64,000 nt of DNA from Methylocystis echinoides (GCF_040687965.1 NZ_CP156084.1:572501-636500), one strand, 5' to 3'. Positions 18,048-27,100 are shown, counted from the first letter of the stretch. A program made the numbers and translations. Notes: a model not told the origin generated them from the letters alone.

Positions 18048-18290
18048 ATGAAATCACTCTTTCTTGCTTCTATTGCTCTCGTCGTAACCTGTGGCGTTGC
18101 TTCTGCTCAACTCGCAATACAACCGTCTCTGAGGCCGGTTATTCCGATTAACCCGCTGGGAACTCCGCTCCAACCGAGACTGCAACTGCCGATACGCACC
18201 ACTCCAGTTCAGCCTCTCTTGCTGCCCGCAAATCCCCGCCAACCCAATTGTGCCTGTCCCGTTAGCGTTGGTGAACCGTTCCAATTTTAG
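18048..18290 (+). CDS. Small exported Pro-rich protein
   Basis: This 80-residue protein starts with a strong GGAGGA site seven bases before the ATG. Residues 1-20 form a signal peptide (MKSLFLASIALVVTCGVASA). The mature 60 residues are rich in Pro, Leu and Gln, with repeated P-I/L-P patterns, and end with a CxC pair (NCACPVSVGEPF). Codons are noticeably more AT-rich than in neighbouring genes. Together with the adjacent integrase remnant this suggests transfer. I recognise no family. A secreted or periplasmic location is inferred from the signal peptide. Confidence 0.6.
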   Translation: MKSLFLASIALVVTCGVASAQLAIQPSLRPVIPINPLGTPLQPRLQLPIRTTPVQPLLLPANPRQPNCACPVSVGEPFQF

Positions 18291-18446
18291 AACTATAACG
18301 CTTTCAGCCAACGGCTTTCGGGGCGAAGCTCGATTGCTAGGAGACGCCCGTGTGAATGGAGTTCCCTAGGCCAGTTTAGGTTGACATTGTAGCGCTTTAA
18401 CCGGTTGTCGCTTCTGTGTCGCCGCCGGGCCGGGAGCGCGAGGCGG

Positions 18447-18923
18447 TCAGCGGCCTTTCGGTTTTTTCCCCGGATTCGACGGCGCAGGCTTCTTTGCAAG
18501 CGAGGCGGTTGTCGCCTTCCTTGCAACCGGCGCGGGCTTCGGCCTGGCGGGTTCTCTCGTCATCCGGCTTTTGGGGGCTTGGCTCGAAGCGGGCGCGGCC
18601 TGCTTTGCAGGGGTCACCGACGGCGCTGGCGCGGGCGTGGGAGCGGCGGGTGTGTCCATTGCGGTCGGCGGCGACGGCGAGACAGGCTCTGCCGGGATCG
18701 GCGCCGGCTTTTCCGCAATCGGAGCCGCCGGCGGCGCGACAGCGGGAGTCACAACAGTCTCTGCAACATGTGGGGTCGGCGGCGTCGCCGCCGGCGCGGG
18801 CGCGCGAGCTTCGGCGTCGTCGGTTTTCCGCGAGGCTCCGGGAAGCGGCGGAAGCATCCACAAAACAAGGAAGCCGAAGAGCGTGAGACCAACCACGCCC
18901 AATAAAAAATTTCTCATAGGCAA
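18447..18923 (-). CDS. Single-pass membrane protein with Ala/Pro-rich tail
   Basis: This 158-residue protein has one N-terminal membrane segment (FLLGVVGLTLFGFLVLWML, residues 6-24). About 130 residues of low-complexity Ala/Pro/Lys follow, ending in a basic tail (KKPAPSNPGKKPKGR). Such tails often span the periplasm or bind peptidoglycan or nucleic acid. The antisense strand also has open frames because of the composition. The N-terminal MPMRN start with a clean membrane helix makes this strand the better choice. The function is unknown. Confidence 0.5.
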   Translation of the reverse strand: MPMRNFLLGVVGLTLFGFLVLWMLPPLPGASRKTDDAEARAPAPAATPPTPHVAETVVTPAVAPPAAPIAEKPAPIPAEPVSPSPPTAMDTPAAPTPAPAPSVTPAKQAAPASSQAPKSRMTREPARPKPAPVARKATTASLAKKPAPSNPGKKPKGR

Positions 18924-19033
18924 TCCTTTCGAAACCGAAGGAGCCGGATGTACTCAATTCTGCTCTAAAACCGTTACAGTTGGCAAATGCAAAGCCAAGC
19001 GAAATAAGGCCGCGCGCCTTCAACTTAGGAGAC

Positions 19034-19333
19034 TTAGTTTTTCCTGTCTCGACGATAGTGCGGCGGAAGCGGCGCAAAGCGTTCGAGCGCCGTGATGGAA
19101 AAGAAACCGCCGATCCATGCGCCGAGCGCGGCGAACAGAACATAGGCCCAATTCGACGTATAACTGATAACAGCGAAGGCTGACAGCACGTACCACGTGC
19201 TGCTCCAGCCGGCCGCTGCATAGCGGCGGCGCATCGACACCGCCGCATTGAAAAAGACATAGACGGCGTCGGTCAAGGCTGTCGATAAGACAACGCCAGC
19301 AGCGACCCAAGGGTCGATCGGGGGAATAGTCAC
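19034..19333 (-). CDS. Small integral membrane protein, unknown
   Basis: This is a 99-residue protein with two or three membrane helices: residues about 8-30 (VAAGVVLSTALTDAVYVFF), 44-62 (WYVLSAFAVISYTSNWAYV) and 63-80 (LFAALGAWIGGFFSI). A basic loop (SMRRRYAA) and a basic tail (HYRRDRKN) follow positive-inside expectations. It lies upstream of the Ala/Pro-rich protein on the same strand, with a gap of about 110 bases. I do not recognise the family. Confidence 0.65.
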   Translation of the reverse strand: MTIPPIDPWVAAGVVLSTALTDAVYVFFNAAVSMRRRYAAAGWSSTWYVLSAFAVISYTSNWAYVLFAALGAWIGGFFSITALERFAPLPPHYRRDRKN

Positions 19334-19502
19334 GTGAGGGTCACCGCGTTTAGTGGAAGGAGCATCAGGACTAAACGAGATCGCCGCTTACTGTAAATGC
19401 GATGTTTTTGGCGCGTCCCAGGCAAAGAAACGCAAAGCCTGGTCCAAGGCCGCGACCCCCGCTAATGATTTTGTTGTTATGCTTTTCGCGAAAGAGAATC
19501 GA

Positions 19503-20561
19503 ATGAGCGCACCAGGCCAAGACCCGACCAAGGCGACGGGCGACCGCGCCACCTGGTCCGGCGATGCAGGCGATCGACCGGCGACCGACGTCTGGCTCGC
19601 GCAATTCGAGCCGGCATGGCGCCCGCTCGATCCACAACTGCGCGACGTCCTGCGCATGATCTATGCGCGACTGAAGGGACTGCCCCCTCCGGCGCAGCTT
19701 TCGCCGGACGAACTTCGGACGATCAATTCCAGCCTGTCCTTTTTCTTCGGCGCAGGCGCCCCCGCGCTCCCGCATATCGAAGAGCGCACGATCAGCGTAC
19801 CAAGCGGTCGCGCGCGGATCAGACTCTATGATCCAGGCGCCGCCGCCCCGGCGCCAACGGTCATTCTGCTGCACGGCGGCGGCTGGGTCATGGGGAGCGT
19901 CGACACCTATGACGGCTTCGCCCGCCAGATCGCGCAAAGATCGGGTCTTCGGTGCCTGAGCGTCGACTATGCTCTCGCGCCCGAGCATCCTTTTCCCGCG
20001 CCGCTGGACGACTGCATCGCGGCCGTCCGCTGGGCGGCGTCCGAGGGATCGACCCTCGGCGTTGACGCAAGCAGATTGGCAGTCATTGGAGACTCCGCCG
20101 GCGCCAACCTCGCGCTCGCTCTCTGCCTCGCGCTGCGCGACGCCGGCGACAGCCCGATCCGCGCAGCCGCGCTGCTGTACGGCGCCTATTCCCTGGACCT
20201 CGAAACGCCGTCCCATCGCGCCTACGGCGGCGGCGCATATTTTCTTGGCTCCGCCGACATGGGTCGATACCTCAACGACTATCTTCAAAATGAAGCCAGC
20301 CGGCGAAATCCGCTGGCGGTTCCGCTACTCGCCAAGCTGACGGGCCTGCCGCCGCTCTACGTCGCGGCCTGCGAGTTCGATCCGTTGCTGGACGATTCCA
20401 GATCTTTGGCGGCGCGCGCCGACGCGGCTGGCGCTCAGCTCGAGTTTCATGCCTGGAACGGCGTCGTGCATGGCGTCGCAAGTTTGATGGGCTGGATCGA
20501 CGCCATGGGCCCGCGCGTCGATCATCTCTGCGATTTTCTCAGACGCGCCACCCGCCTATAA
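19503..20561 (+). CDS. Alpha/beta hydrolase, HSL family esterase
   Basis: From the ATG at 19503 this is a 352-residue protein of the hormone-sensitive-lipase (alpha/beta hydrolase fold 3) family. The oxyanion motif HGGGW lies in TVILLHGGGWVMGSV. The nucleophile Ser is in GDSAG (LAVIGDSAGANLALAL), the acid in CEFDPLLDDS and the His in NGVVHGVASL. Family enzymes hydrolyse short- to medium-chain esters. The longer open frame upstream lacks conserved features. The first 60 residues form the cap. It is a stand-alone gene followed by a small unknown gene on the same strand. Confidence 0.88.
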   Translation: MSAPGQDPTKATGDRATWSGDAGDRPATDVWLAQFEPAWRPLDPQLRDVLRMIYARLKGLPPPAQLSPDELRTINSSLSFFFGAGAPALPHIEERTISVPSGRARIRLYDPGAAAPAPTVILLHGGGWVMGSVDTYDGFARQIAQRSGLRCLSVDYALAPEHPFPAPLDDCIAAVRWAASEGSTLGVDASRLAVIGDSAGANLALALCLALRDAGDSPIRAAALLYGAYSLDLETPSHRAYGGGAYFLGSADMGRYLNDYLQNEASRRNPLAVPLLAKLTGLPPLYVAACEFDPLLDDSRSLAARADAAGAQLEFHAWNGVVHGVASLMGWIDAMGPRVDHLCDFLRRATRL

Positions 20562-20597
20562 TTTCCCTGAAGAGCTGAAGCGATAGTGGAGAGGCGC

Positions 20598-20891
20598 GTG
20601 ATCAGGATTGTCGAACACCGAAGCGCCCTGCCGAATGGGCCCATTATCGCCCTGCATATTCGCCGCGACGCGAACGCCGAGCCGTCCATTTTCGCCCGGG
20701 TCGCCATTGAGGTGTTCGGAAGAAGTCCCGCGCCGGACGCCTTTCCGGAGCGCTTGCCGGTTGCGGACGCTTTCCTGCAGGCGTTGTCCTATGCCGAGCG
20801 CCAGGGGATAGCGGTGATGTGGATCGATGATCCGCTCGGCCTGTTCCCGCCGCAAAAACGTCCGGCGCCAGACGCGCGCCTCGGCGGCTGA
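20598..20891 (+). CDS. Small hypothetical protein
   Basis: A GTG start at 20598 with GGAGAGG upstream gives 97 residues. The sequence is a plausible soluble alpha/beta protein (IVEHRSALPNGPIIALHI; VADAFLQALSYAERQGIAVM) with a Pro-rich tail. No family is recognised. It lies 36 bases downstream of the esterase gene and may share its transcript. It is convergent with the Crp/Fnr-type gene. Confidence 0.5.
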   Translation: MIRIVEHRSALPNGPIIALHIRRDANAEPSIFARVAIEVFGRSPAPDAFPERLPVADAFLQALSYAERQGIAVMWIDDPLGLFPPQKRPAPDARLGG

Positions 20892-20925
20892 TACATTCTT
20901 TCCCAAACCCTCTGGAGTTCGCACC

Positions 20926-21666
20926 CTAATCGCGGGGACCGGGATAGACGCCGCGCAGCGCGACGCCAAAATGCCGCCGCCATGCTTCGTCACACCCGCA
21001 GGAGACGGTTTCGAGCGCGCTGCGATTGAGCACCCGGATCATTCCGCGTCCCGTATCAATCAGCCCTCTCTCCCGCAGCGGTTTGACCACGCGGGTCAGA
21101 TAACTGCGGCCAATGCCGAGCATTCCCGCCAATTGATCTTGCGTGAGCGCAAGCTTCTCCTGGCCGGTGCGGTCCATCGCGGCGAGCAGCCATTTCGCCG
21201 TTCGCTGTTCGATCGTATGCGCGGCGTTACAGGCGACTGATTGAAACACCTGGGCGAGCAGGCAGTCAGCGTAGCGCGCGAAGAGGGTGCGGATAGCAGG
21301 CGAAGACCGCTTCGCCGCGTCCAACCGCTTGATCGGCATCCGCAGAAACTGACCCGCGGATTGCACCTCGGCGCGGGCGAAGGCGGGAAGATTTCCTTCA
21401 CTCACCACGCCCCCGATCGCGCCTTCTCGGCCCACGAGGGCGGCTTCGATAAGCTCTCCCTCCGGGAGCGGCGTCAAGAAGCAGGCGACGCTTGCGCCGC
21501 AGGGGAAATAGACATGGGTGACGTCGTCGCCGGGATTGTAGATGACCTGGCCGCGAGCGCCCGACCAGATCTCTAGATAGGGCGTAAGCAACGCCAGATC
21601 GTTTGGGCGGAGGGCGCGCAGCAGATTGTTGCCCTCCTGCTCACCGGCGCAGGGATTGGTAGCCAT
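20926..21666 (-). CDS. Crp/Fnr-family transcriptional regulator
   Basis: This is a 246-residue regulator. Residues about 15-135 form a cNMP-binding-like beta roll (GQVIYNPGDDVTHVYFPCGA, then EAALVGREGAIGG), but the canonical cAMP-binding residues are not evident. The C-terminal winged helix (LTQDQLAGMLGIGRSYLTRVV) is of the Crp type (HTH_Crp_2). Cysteines near the C-terminus (VSCGCDEAW) are not arranged as an Fnr iron-sulfur site. Family members of this shape are common in Rhizobiales and often respond to unknown signals. It diverges from a PAS histidine kinase gene across about 110 bases, so co-regulation is plausible. Confidence 0.85.
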   Translation of the reverse strand: MATNPCAGEQEGNNLLRALRPNDLALLTPYLEIWSGARGQVIYNPGDDVTHVYFPCGASVACFLTPLPEGELIEAALVGREGAIGGVVSEGNLPAFARAEVQSAGQFLRMPIKRLDAAKRSSPAIRTLFARYADCLLAQVFQSVACNAAHTIEQRTAKWLLAAMDRTGQEKLALTQDQLAGMLGIGRSYLTRVVKPLRERGLIDTGRGMIRVLNRSALETVSCGCDEAWRRHFGVALRGVYPGPRD

Positions 21667-21775
21667 TCTCCACCAGCGTGCGACTTCTGACCTTTAGTTA
21701 GGCGTTAACCGCGCTCCCCGGCCTTATGTTCATTTGTGAGCAGACAAGTCGCCCCGATTATGCTGCTTTAAAAGC

Positions 21776-23035
21776 ATGCTCTTGACCAACTCAGAAAGAC
21801 AAATGACCGAGCTCGAGGCTGACAACGATGGAGAGCTGAGCAAATCCATGCTCAACGCCGTGCTCGATGCGCTGCCAGTTGGCGTCATCATCGCAGACGC
21901 CCATGGCAAGATCATTCGTGACAACGCCGCCAGCCGCGATCTGTGGGGGGCCCCGCCTGTCACCGCGAATTGGGAGGGCTACTCTGATTGGGTGGGCTAT
22001 TGGCCGCACTCCGGCCAACGCCTGACGGCGCAAGAATGGGCGATGGCCCGCACCTTGCGAACGGGCGAGGTGGTTCGCAACGAGCTCGTGCAGTCCGAAC
22101 ACTTCCAGACCGGGGAGCGACGCTTCTTCTTCAACAACTCAGCTCCGATCGTCGACCCTCAAGGACGGATCGTCGGCGGCGTCGTCGTCGAGGTGGACGT
22201 TACAGAATACCGCAAGGTCGAAGAGCGGCTGCGGGAAAGCGAAGAACGGCTGCGCCGTCTCAATTCGGATCTCGAGCGTCAGGTCGAAGAGCGAACCGCG
22301 CAAGCCAAGGAGGCGTTGGCGAAACTCTTCGAGGCGCAAAAAATGGAGAGCATCGGCCAGTTCACCAGCACGGTCGTCCATGACTTCAACAATGTGCTGG
22401 CGGTCATCATGGCGAACCTGCGCGTGCTGCAGAGGCAATTGAAAGGGCAGCCCCAGGCCCATGCGTTCGACGCCCTCGCAACCGCAGAACGGGCCGCAAA
22501 TCTGGCCGGGCGACTGCTCCTTTACGCCCGGCGCACAGATTTTGAGCCCAAGCCGGTTTCTATCCCCGAGCTGCTCGAGGGCATGCGGCAGCTTTTGCAT
22601 TATTCGCTGGGGCCCGACATCGTCTGTGTTCTGAATGCGCCTCCCGGGCTGCCGGCAATCATGGTCGAGCCGCACCTGCTCGAGCTGACGCTGGTGAACC
22701 TGGCGACCAATGCGCGAGACGCAATGCCGCGTGGCGGCGCCTTTACAATCGAGGTCGTCGAGGAGCGGGTCGAGCAGGAGGCCCCGGATTTTCCCGCTCT
22801 GACCAAGGGCGATTATGTCCGGCTGACCGCCTCGGACACCGGTTGCGGCATGAACAAAGAAACGCTCGACCGCGCCGCGGAGCCGCTCTTTACGACAAAG
22901 AGCGGACAATCTGGCACAGGCCTCGGCCTTTCGATGATCCGGGACTTTGTGGCGCAATCGGGCGGCGCGATGCGGCTCAGGAGCGCCGAAGGGAAAGGCA
23001 CGTCTGTCGACCTCTGGCTGCCGCGCGCCTCCTGA
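21776..23035 (+). CDS. PAS-domain sensor histidine kinase
   Basis: This 419-residue soluble kinase has no membrane segment. The PAS domain spans about residues 25-150 (LNAVLDALPVGVIIADAHGKI; ending PQGRIVGGVVVEVDVTEYRK). A coiled coil (about 145-200) leads to the HisKA domain with the phospho-acceptor His in FTSTVVHDFNNVLAVIMANL. The ATPase domain has an N box (NLATNARDAMPRGG), a G1 box (ASDTGCGMNKE) and a G2 box (GQSGTGLGLSMI). The HDFNN-type box is common in kinases that carry a receiver domain, but none is fused or adjacent. The start may be 21776 or 21803. The signal is unknown, presumably cytosolic. Confidence 0.92.
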   Translation: MLLTNSERQMTELEADNDGELSKSMLNAVLDALPVGVIIADAHGKIIRDNAASRDLWGAPPVTANWEGYSDWVGYWPHSGQRLTAQEWAMARTLRTGEVVRNELVQSEHFQTGERRFFFNNSAPIVDPQGRIVGGVVVEVDVTEYRKVEERLRESEERLRRLNSDLERQVEERTAQAKEALAKLFEAQKMESIGQFTSTVVHDFNNVLAVIMANLRVLQRQLKGQPQAHAFDALATAERAANLAGRLLLYARRTDFEPKPVSIPELLEGMRQLLHYSLGPDIVCVLNAPPGLPAIMVEPHLLELTLVNLATNARDAMPRGGAFTIEVVEERVEQEAPDFPALTKGDYVRLTASDTGCGMNKETLDRAAEPLFTTKSGQSGTGLGLSMIRDFVAQSGGAMRLRSAEGKGTSVDLWLPRAS

Positions 23036-23558
23036 CGCCGCAGCGCCAAGCGCTTTCAAGAGAAGGCGGCCCGCCGAATGAGGGAAACGACGGACCGCCC
23101 AGCCGAACCGCTCGCAAGCGGCCAGCCCCAACGGTGGCCTCGCACGGGCGCCGCGGTCGGCGATGTGCTCACGAGCACAGACAGCCGTCGAGGCTCCGCG
23201 CGCTGAAATATTGCGGAAACAATGCTGACTGGGCAGCGGAGGCGGAAAGGCGATGGGCCCGAAACGCCAAGCTGATCTTTCTCTTGATCTTTTCACCGAT
23301 CAATCGCGACGCTCCGGCGCTGTCGCGTGCGGCCGTTCCTGCCCCGTCGCGTCCCGAGCGCGGGCCGTTCAGACACCGATGGGAAATTTTTCGGCAAGGC
23401 CGAGGCGTTACTTTCTAGCCTGCGCAGCAATGTAACCTGCGCCGGCGTGGCGGCTGTGGCGACTCGCGGCTGCGGTGGGGCGGTTCATTGGGCTCCCGTA
23501 TCCTCCCAAAGATCCGCCCCCGCCTGCGGCCGCGCGATCAACGCCAGGGACAAGGTCC
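23036..23558. other. Intergenic stretch without a convincing gene
   Basis: This 523-base gap lies between the histidine kinase and the aldo/keto reductase, which are convergent. The open frames present have poor codon use, no ribosome sites and no recognisable motifs. No strong terminator hairpin with a U-tract was seen. It could contain decayed sequence or an unrecognised RNA. Confidence 0.6.
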
Positions 23559-24551
23559 CTAACCTCTTTCACTGTCGAGATGGGCCAATTGGGCAGCGGG
23601 ATAGCGCGTTCCGCAAACGGAAGCGGCTAGAGCGTCGAGGACCTGGACCTCGTTTGGACCGAGTTCGACGCGCAGCGCCGCAACCGCGTCGACGAGTTGC
23701 TCCGGCCGCCTGGCGCCGATGATCGGCACGATATCCGCGCCGCGCGACAACGCCCAGGCGATTGCAATCTGGGCGACGGTGGCGTCGTGGGCCTGGGCGA
23801 CATCTCTGACCGTGTCCACCAGCCGGAGATTCTTCTCGACATTCGGCCCGAGAAAACGCGGGACTGCGCCGCGGTAATCATCGGCGGAGATCATTCGGTC
23901 CGCCGTCCAATTTCCGCCGACAAGCCCGCGGCCGAGGACGCCGTAGGCGGTAATCGAAACGCCGAGCTCACGACACAGCGGGAGGATGGACGTCTCGATA
24001 TCGCGGGAGAATAGACCGTACTCGATTTGCAAATCGACGATCGGATGGACGGCGACTGCATGGCGCAGCGTTTCCGATCCAACTTCCGAGAGCCCGATGA
24101 AACGCACGTAACCAGCTTTGACCATGTCGGCGATGGCGCCGATCGTCTCTTCGATCGGCACGGAAGGATCGAGACGCGCGGGACGATAGACGTCGATGTA
24201 ATCGACCCCAAGGCGCTTCAAGGAATAGGCGAGGAAGTTCTTCACGGCCGCCGGGCGACCGTCGACGCCCATCCATTTTCCGCCCGGATCGCGCAAAGCG
24301 CCGAATTTGACGCTCAGTAGAATCTGCTCGCGGCGAAACGGCCTGATCGCCTCCGCGATCAGCAGTTCATTCTCTCCCATGCCATAGAAGTCGCCCGTAT
24401 CGAGCAATGAAACGCCGGCGTCGATCGCCGCTCGGATCGTGGCTTGCCCAGTCGCGCGATCCGCCGGCCCGTAGAGATCGGTCATCCCCATACAGCCGAG
24501 GCCGACCGCCGAGACGATCGGACCATGGGCTCCGAGCCTGCGCTGCAACAT
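23559..24551 (-). CDS. Aldo/keto reductase
   Basis: From the ATG at 24551 this is a 330-residue NADPH-dependent oxidoreductase with the (beta/alpha)8 barrel of the AKR superfamily. The N-terminal motif is VSAVGLGCMGMTDLYGP. The catalytic Asp and Tyr lie in SLLDTGDFYGMGENELL, the Lys in ILLSVKFGAL, and the cofactor-binding C-terminal part in IVPIIGARRPEQLVDAV. The overall pattern resembles AKR11/AKR13-type (YajO/IolS-like) enzymes, which reduce aldehydes. An upstream in-frame ATG would add 16 unconserved residues. No partner gene suggests the substrate. Confidence 0.9.
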   Translation of the reverse strand: MLQRRLGAHGPIVSAVGLGCMGMTDLYGPADRATGQATIRAAIDAGVSLLDTGDFYGMGENELLIAEAIRPFRREQILLSVKFGALRDPGGKWMGVDGRPAAVKNFLAYSLKRLGVDYIDVYRPARLDPSVPIEETIGAIADMVKAGYVRFIGLSEVGSETLRHAVAVHPIVDLQIEYGLFSRDIETSILPLCRELGVSITAYGVLGRGLVGGNWTADRMISADDYRGAVPRFLGPNVEKNLRLVDTVRDVAQAHDATVAQIAIAWALSRGADIVPIIGARRPEQLVDAVAALRVELGPNEVQVLDALAASVCGTRYPAAQLAHLDSERG

Positions 24552-24719
24552 GGCCGCTTCCTCGCTTTGGCGCGCGTCGCCGGCTCCGCCCCCGGCCAAT
24601 GCTCGGTATGGTCTAGCCGACGCGGCGCGGCTCGCTTAAGTTGACTGAACTTTGGCGCGCGTCAATCGCCAAGCTTCCAGACGCTTTCTATTCCTTTCAA
24701 GAAATATAGAGACCCGCTC

Positions 24720-26123
24720 ATGGATCAGGATCACGACGGCTTCAAACGCAGTCTCGGCGTGCGGCAGATGCGGCTGCTTGCGCTCGGCTCCACGATTGGC
24801 GTGGGCCTGTTCCTCGGCTCCGCCTCCGCCATCAAAGTCGCCGGGCCATCGATCCTACTCGCCTATCTCATCGCCGGCGCCATGGTGTTCGTCATCCTCC
24901 GCGCCTTGGGCGAGATGGCGATCTATCATCCGGTGACGGGGTCCTTCGCCGCCTACGCCTCCCACTATGTCAGCCCCTTTCTCGGTTATCTCGTCGGCTG
25001 GGGATACTGGTTCTACTGGACGATCATCGCTATTGCCGAGGTCACGGCGGTCGGCATTTACATGCAATACTGGTTTCCGGGTTCGGGCCAATGGATCTGG
25101 GCCTTCTCCGCGATTGCGATGATGGGGATGGTCAATCTCTTCACGGCCCGCGTCTTCGGCGAGTTCGAGTTCTGGTTCGCCCTCATCAAGGTCGCGACCA
25201 TTCTCGTCATGATCGGGCTCGGCCTCTTTGTCATTATCTTCGGCTTCCCCGGCGAATGGGGGCCTGTCGGCCTTTCAAATCTGACGCAGATCGGCGGCTT
25301 TTTCCCCGAGGGCGTCGCCGGCTGCCTGCTCTCGATGCAGATGGTCGTTTATGCCTATGTCGGCGTCGAAATGATCGGCATCGCCGCCGGCGAGGCTGAA
25401 AACCCGCAGACGACGATTCCGATGGCGATCAATTCCTTCGTCTGGCGCATCATCATCTTTTATGTCGGCGCGCTGTTCGTCATCCTGGCTATTTTTCCCT
25501 GGAACCGGATCGGCGTCGACGGCAGCCCCTTCGTGCAGGTATTCCAACGCATGGGGCTCGAGAAAGCGGCGGGGCTCATCAATTTCGTCGTCGTGACCGC
25601 GGCCCTCTCCTCCTGCAACGGCGGAATCTTCAGCAGCGGCAGGATTCTCTACACGCTCGCGAAAGCGCAGCAGGCCCCCGCGTGGTTCAGTTTCATTGCG
25701 CCGAACGGCATTCCGATCCGCGCCATGCTGATGACCGTCGTCTTTCTGTTCCTGGGCGCCGGCTTGAACTATTTTACGCCGGCCCAAGCCTTCGAATATC
25801 TCACCGCGGCCGTGACCTTCATCGGCATCTTGATCTGGCTGAGCATCCTCTACACGCATGTCAAATTCCGGCGGCGGCTCGCTGAACAGGGCGAACCCAT
25901 TCCCGCGTTCAGGTCGCCGTTGTGGCCGTTCTCGAGCTTGGTCGCCGCAGCCTTTCTGATCGGCGTCATCGGCATTCTGGTCAGCGTGTCGGAAACAAGG
26001 GCCCCGGTGCTGATCGGCCTGCTTCTGCTTTGCCTGATTGCGGCGGGCTTTCGTCTGACGCCCTTGCGGCGGGTCCGCCCGCAGATCGCTGCGGCCCCGC
26101 CTTCGGCGCCAAGGGTCGGTTAG
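24720..26123 (+). CDS. APC-family amino-acid permease
   Basis: This is a 467-residue inner-membrane transporter with about 12 predicted helices. The first helix carries the AAT-family signature (MRLLALGSTIGVGLFLGSA) and helix 3 the motif ALGEMAIYHPVTGSFAAYA. The segment VVYAYVGVEMIGIAAGEAENP is the helix-6/loop signature of proline, GABA and aromatic amino-acid permeases. It imports an amino acid with protons; the substrate cannot be read from sequence. It begins after a 168-base gap from the divergent aldo/keto reductase gene and overlaps the convergent 26120-26545 gene by four bases. Confidence 0.93.
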   Translation: MDQDHDGFKRSLGVRQMRLLALGSTIGVGLFLGSASAIKVAGPSILLAYLIAGAMVFVILRALGEMAIYHPVTGSFAAYASHYVSPFLGYLVGWGYWFYWTIIAIAEVTAVGIYMQYWFPGSGQWIWAFSAIAMMGMVNLFTARVFGEFEFWFALIKVATILVMIGLGLFVIIFGFPGEWGPVGLSNLTQIGGFFPEGVAGCLLSMQMVVYAYVGVEMIGIAAGEAENPQTTIPMAINSFVWRIIIFYVGALFVILAIFPWNRIGVDGSPFVQVFQRMGLEKAAGLINFVVVTAALSSCNGGIFSSGRILYTLAKAQQAPAWFSFIAPNGIPIRAMLMTVVFLFLGAGLNYFTPAQAFEYLTAAVTFIGILIWLSILYTHVKFRRRLAEQGEPIPAFRSPLWPFSSLVAAAFLIGVIGILVSVSETRAPVLIGLLLLCLIAAGFRLTPLRRVRPQIAAAPPSAPRVG

Positions 26124-26545
26124 CGCCGGGATGCGTGAACGCGGGGCCGCGGCGCGCCACCGTCGGAATGGGCGGCTTTCGCCGCGCGCCGTCGCGAATG
26201 CAGCGAGATCACAGGCGGGATGCAGTGCACGTGGCCGACGTAGAAGCACTCGCACATGACGTTGGAAATGTCCTCGAAATGCGCCGGCGGCGCCTCATCG
26301 AGGTCGTCGCTGCACGAAAAGACGTCGTAACCGCCGCCGCGACGCGCCGGTCCGAAGGATGAATATTGATAGCGCCAGCTGAACCGGCCTTCGCTCTCGT
26401 CCAACAGGCGGGCCGCCATCAAGGAGAGCTTCGCGACGCCAACTTCGCGGAAAGTGCATTCGGCCCATTCGGGCGAGCGCGCGGCAAAGCGAGCGGAATC
26501 GCCCCGGATGCGCTCGCCGCCATGGTCGACAAGCACAAGACGCAT
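26120..26545 (-). CDS. Hypothetical protein
   Basis: From the ATG at 26545 this is a 141-residue protein (MRLVLVDHGGERIRGDSARF). It contains the motif FREVGVAKLSLMAARLLDES, then an aromatic segment (RFSWRYQYSSFGPARRGGGY) and a Cys/His-containing part (NVMCECFYVGHVHCIPP). The C-terminus is basic. The central part has the look of a conserved Rhizobiales protein, but I cannot name it. It is convergent with the amino-acid permease gene and sits upstream of nothing on its strand. Confidence 0.55.
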   Translation of the reverse strand: MRLVLVDHGGERIRGDSARFAARSPEWAECTFREVGVAKLSLMAARLLDESEGRFSWRYQYSSFGPARRGGGYDVFSCSDDLDEAPPAHFEDISNVMCECFYVGHVHCIPPVISLHSRRRAAKAAHSDGGAPRPRVHASRR

Positions 26546-26689
26546 GATGCAACTCCCCCCGGAACGCAACGCCTTTGCGCCAGAGTGTCATGCGTCGACG
26601 TGGTAGGCCAATCGGGAGAATCACGTAGGGCGGCGCGCCCGATGCGGGGCTGACCGGGAGAGAGGCCATCCCCGCTGGGCGTTTCTGGG

Positions 26690-27100
26690 CTAATGCCGGA
26701 AGCCGATGGTGCGAACGGCGCCCTCGCAGGCTTCTTCGCAGCGCCGACAGGATTCGGCGCAGACCCTGCAGTGCTCGTGACGAGATGCGTGTTTCTCACA
26801 CTCTTCCGCGCAGAGGCGGCAGGCCACCGCGCAGGTTTCCAGCATCGAACGGATAAGCTCTTCATTCGAGCCCGTGCGCCGCGCGCCCGTGGCCCCTGTG
26901 GCGAAACAGACGTCGGCGCAATCGAGATTGAGGCGAATGCACTGCTTCAGCTGATTCGCGTCTTGCTCGCCGAGGCAGGCGTCGGCGCAGGACAGGCAGG
27001 ACTGGCCGCAATCGTAGCACTCTTCGATGCAGCGGATGAGCGCGTCATTGACCTGACCCTTTACGTCGGGGTGCGCACTGATCATTTCCTGGACGTGCAT
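26690..27100 (-). CDS. csp3: Csp3-type cytosolic copper-storage four-helix bundle
   Basis: The ATG at 27100 has GGGAGGGA upstream and gives 136 residues with 18 Cys. These are spaced mostly every three or four residues along predicted helices (CIEECYDCGQSCLSCADAC; CRLCAEEC; CRVCAESCRRCEEAC). That is the pattern of DUF326/Csp proteins, in which Cys line the core of a four-helix bundle and bind many Cu(I) ions. There is no signal peptide, so it is the cytosolic Csp3 form rather than the Tat-exported Csp1 known from Methylosinus. The long open frame upstream lacks similarity and is not part of the gene. It probably buffers copper. Proximity to xoxG/xoxF fits a metal-handling neighbourhood. Confidence 0.88.
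   Translation of the reverse strand: MHVQEMISAHPDVKGQVNDALIRCIEECYDCGQSCLSCADACLGEQDANQLKQCIRLNLDCADVCFATGATGARRTGSNEELIRSMLETCAVACRLCAEECEKHASRHEHCRVCAESCRRCEEACEGAVRTIGFRH

Noticed and set aside
18571-19095. 174-codon plus-strand frame over the Ala/Pro-rich gene
   Set aside because: It lacks a signal or membrane start and overlaps a frame with a clean N-terminal helix on the other strand; low-complexity sequence opens several frames.
25275-26255. 326-codon frame antisense to the amino-acid permease
   Set aside because: Charged, motif-free product opposite a well-supported 12-helix transporter.
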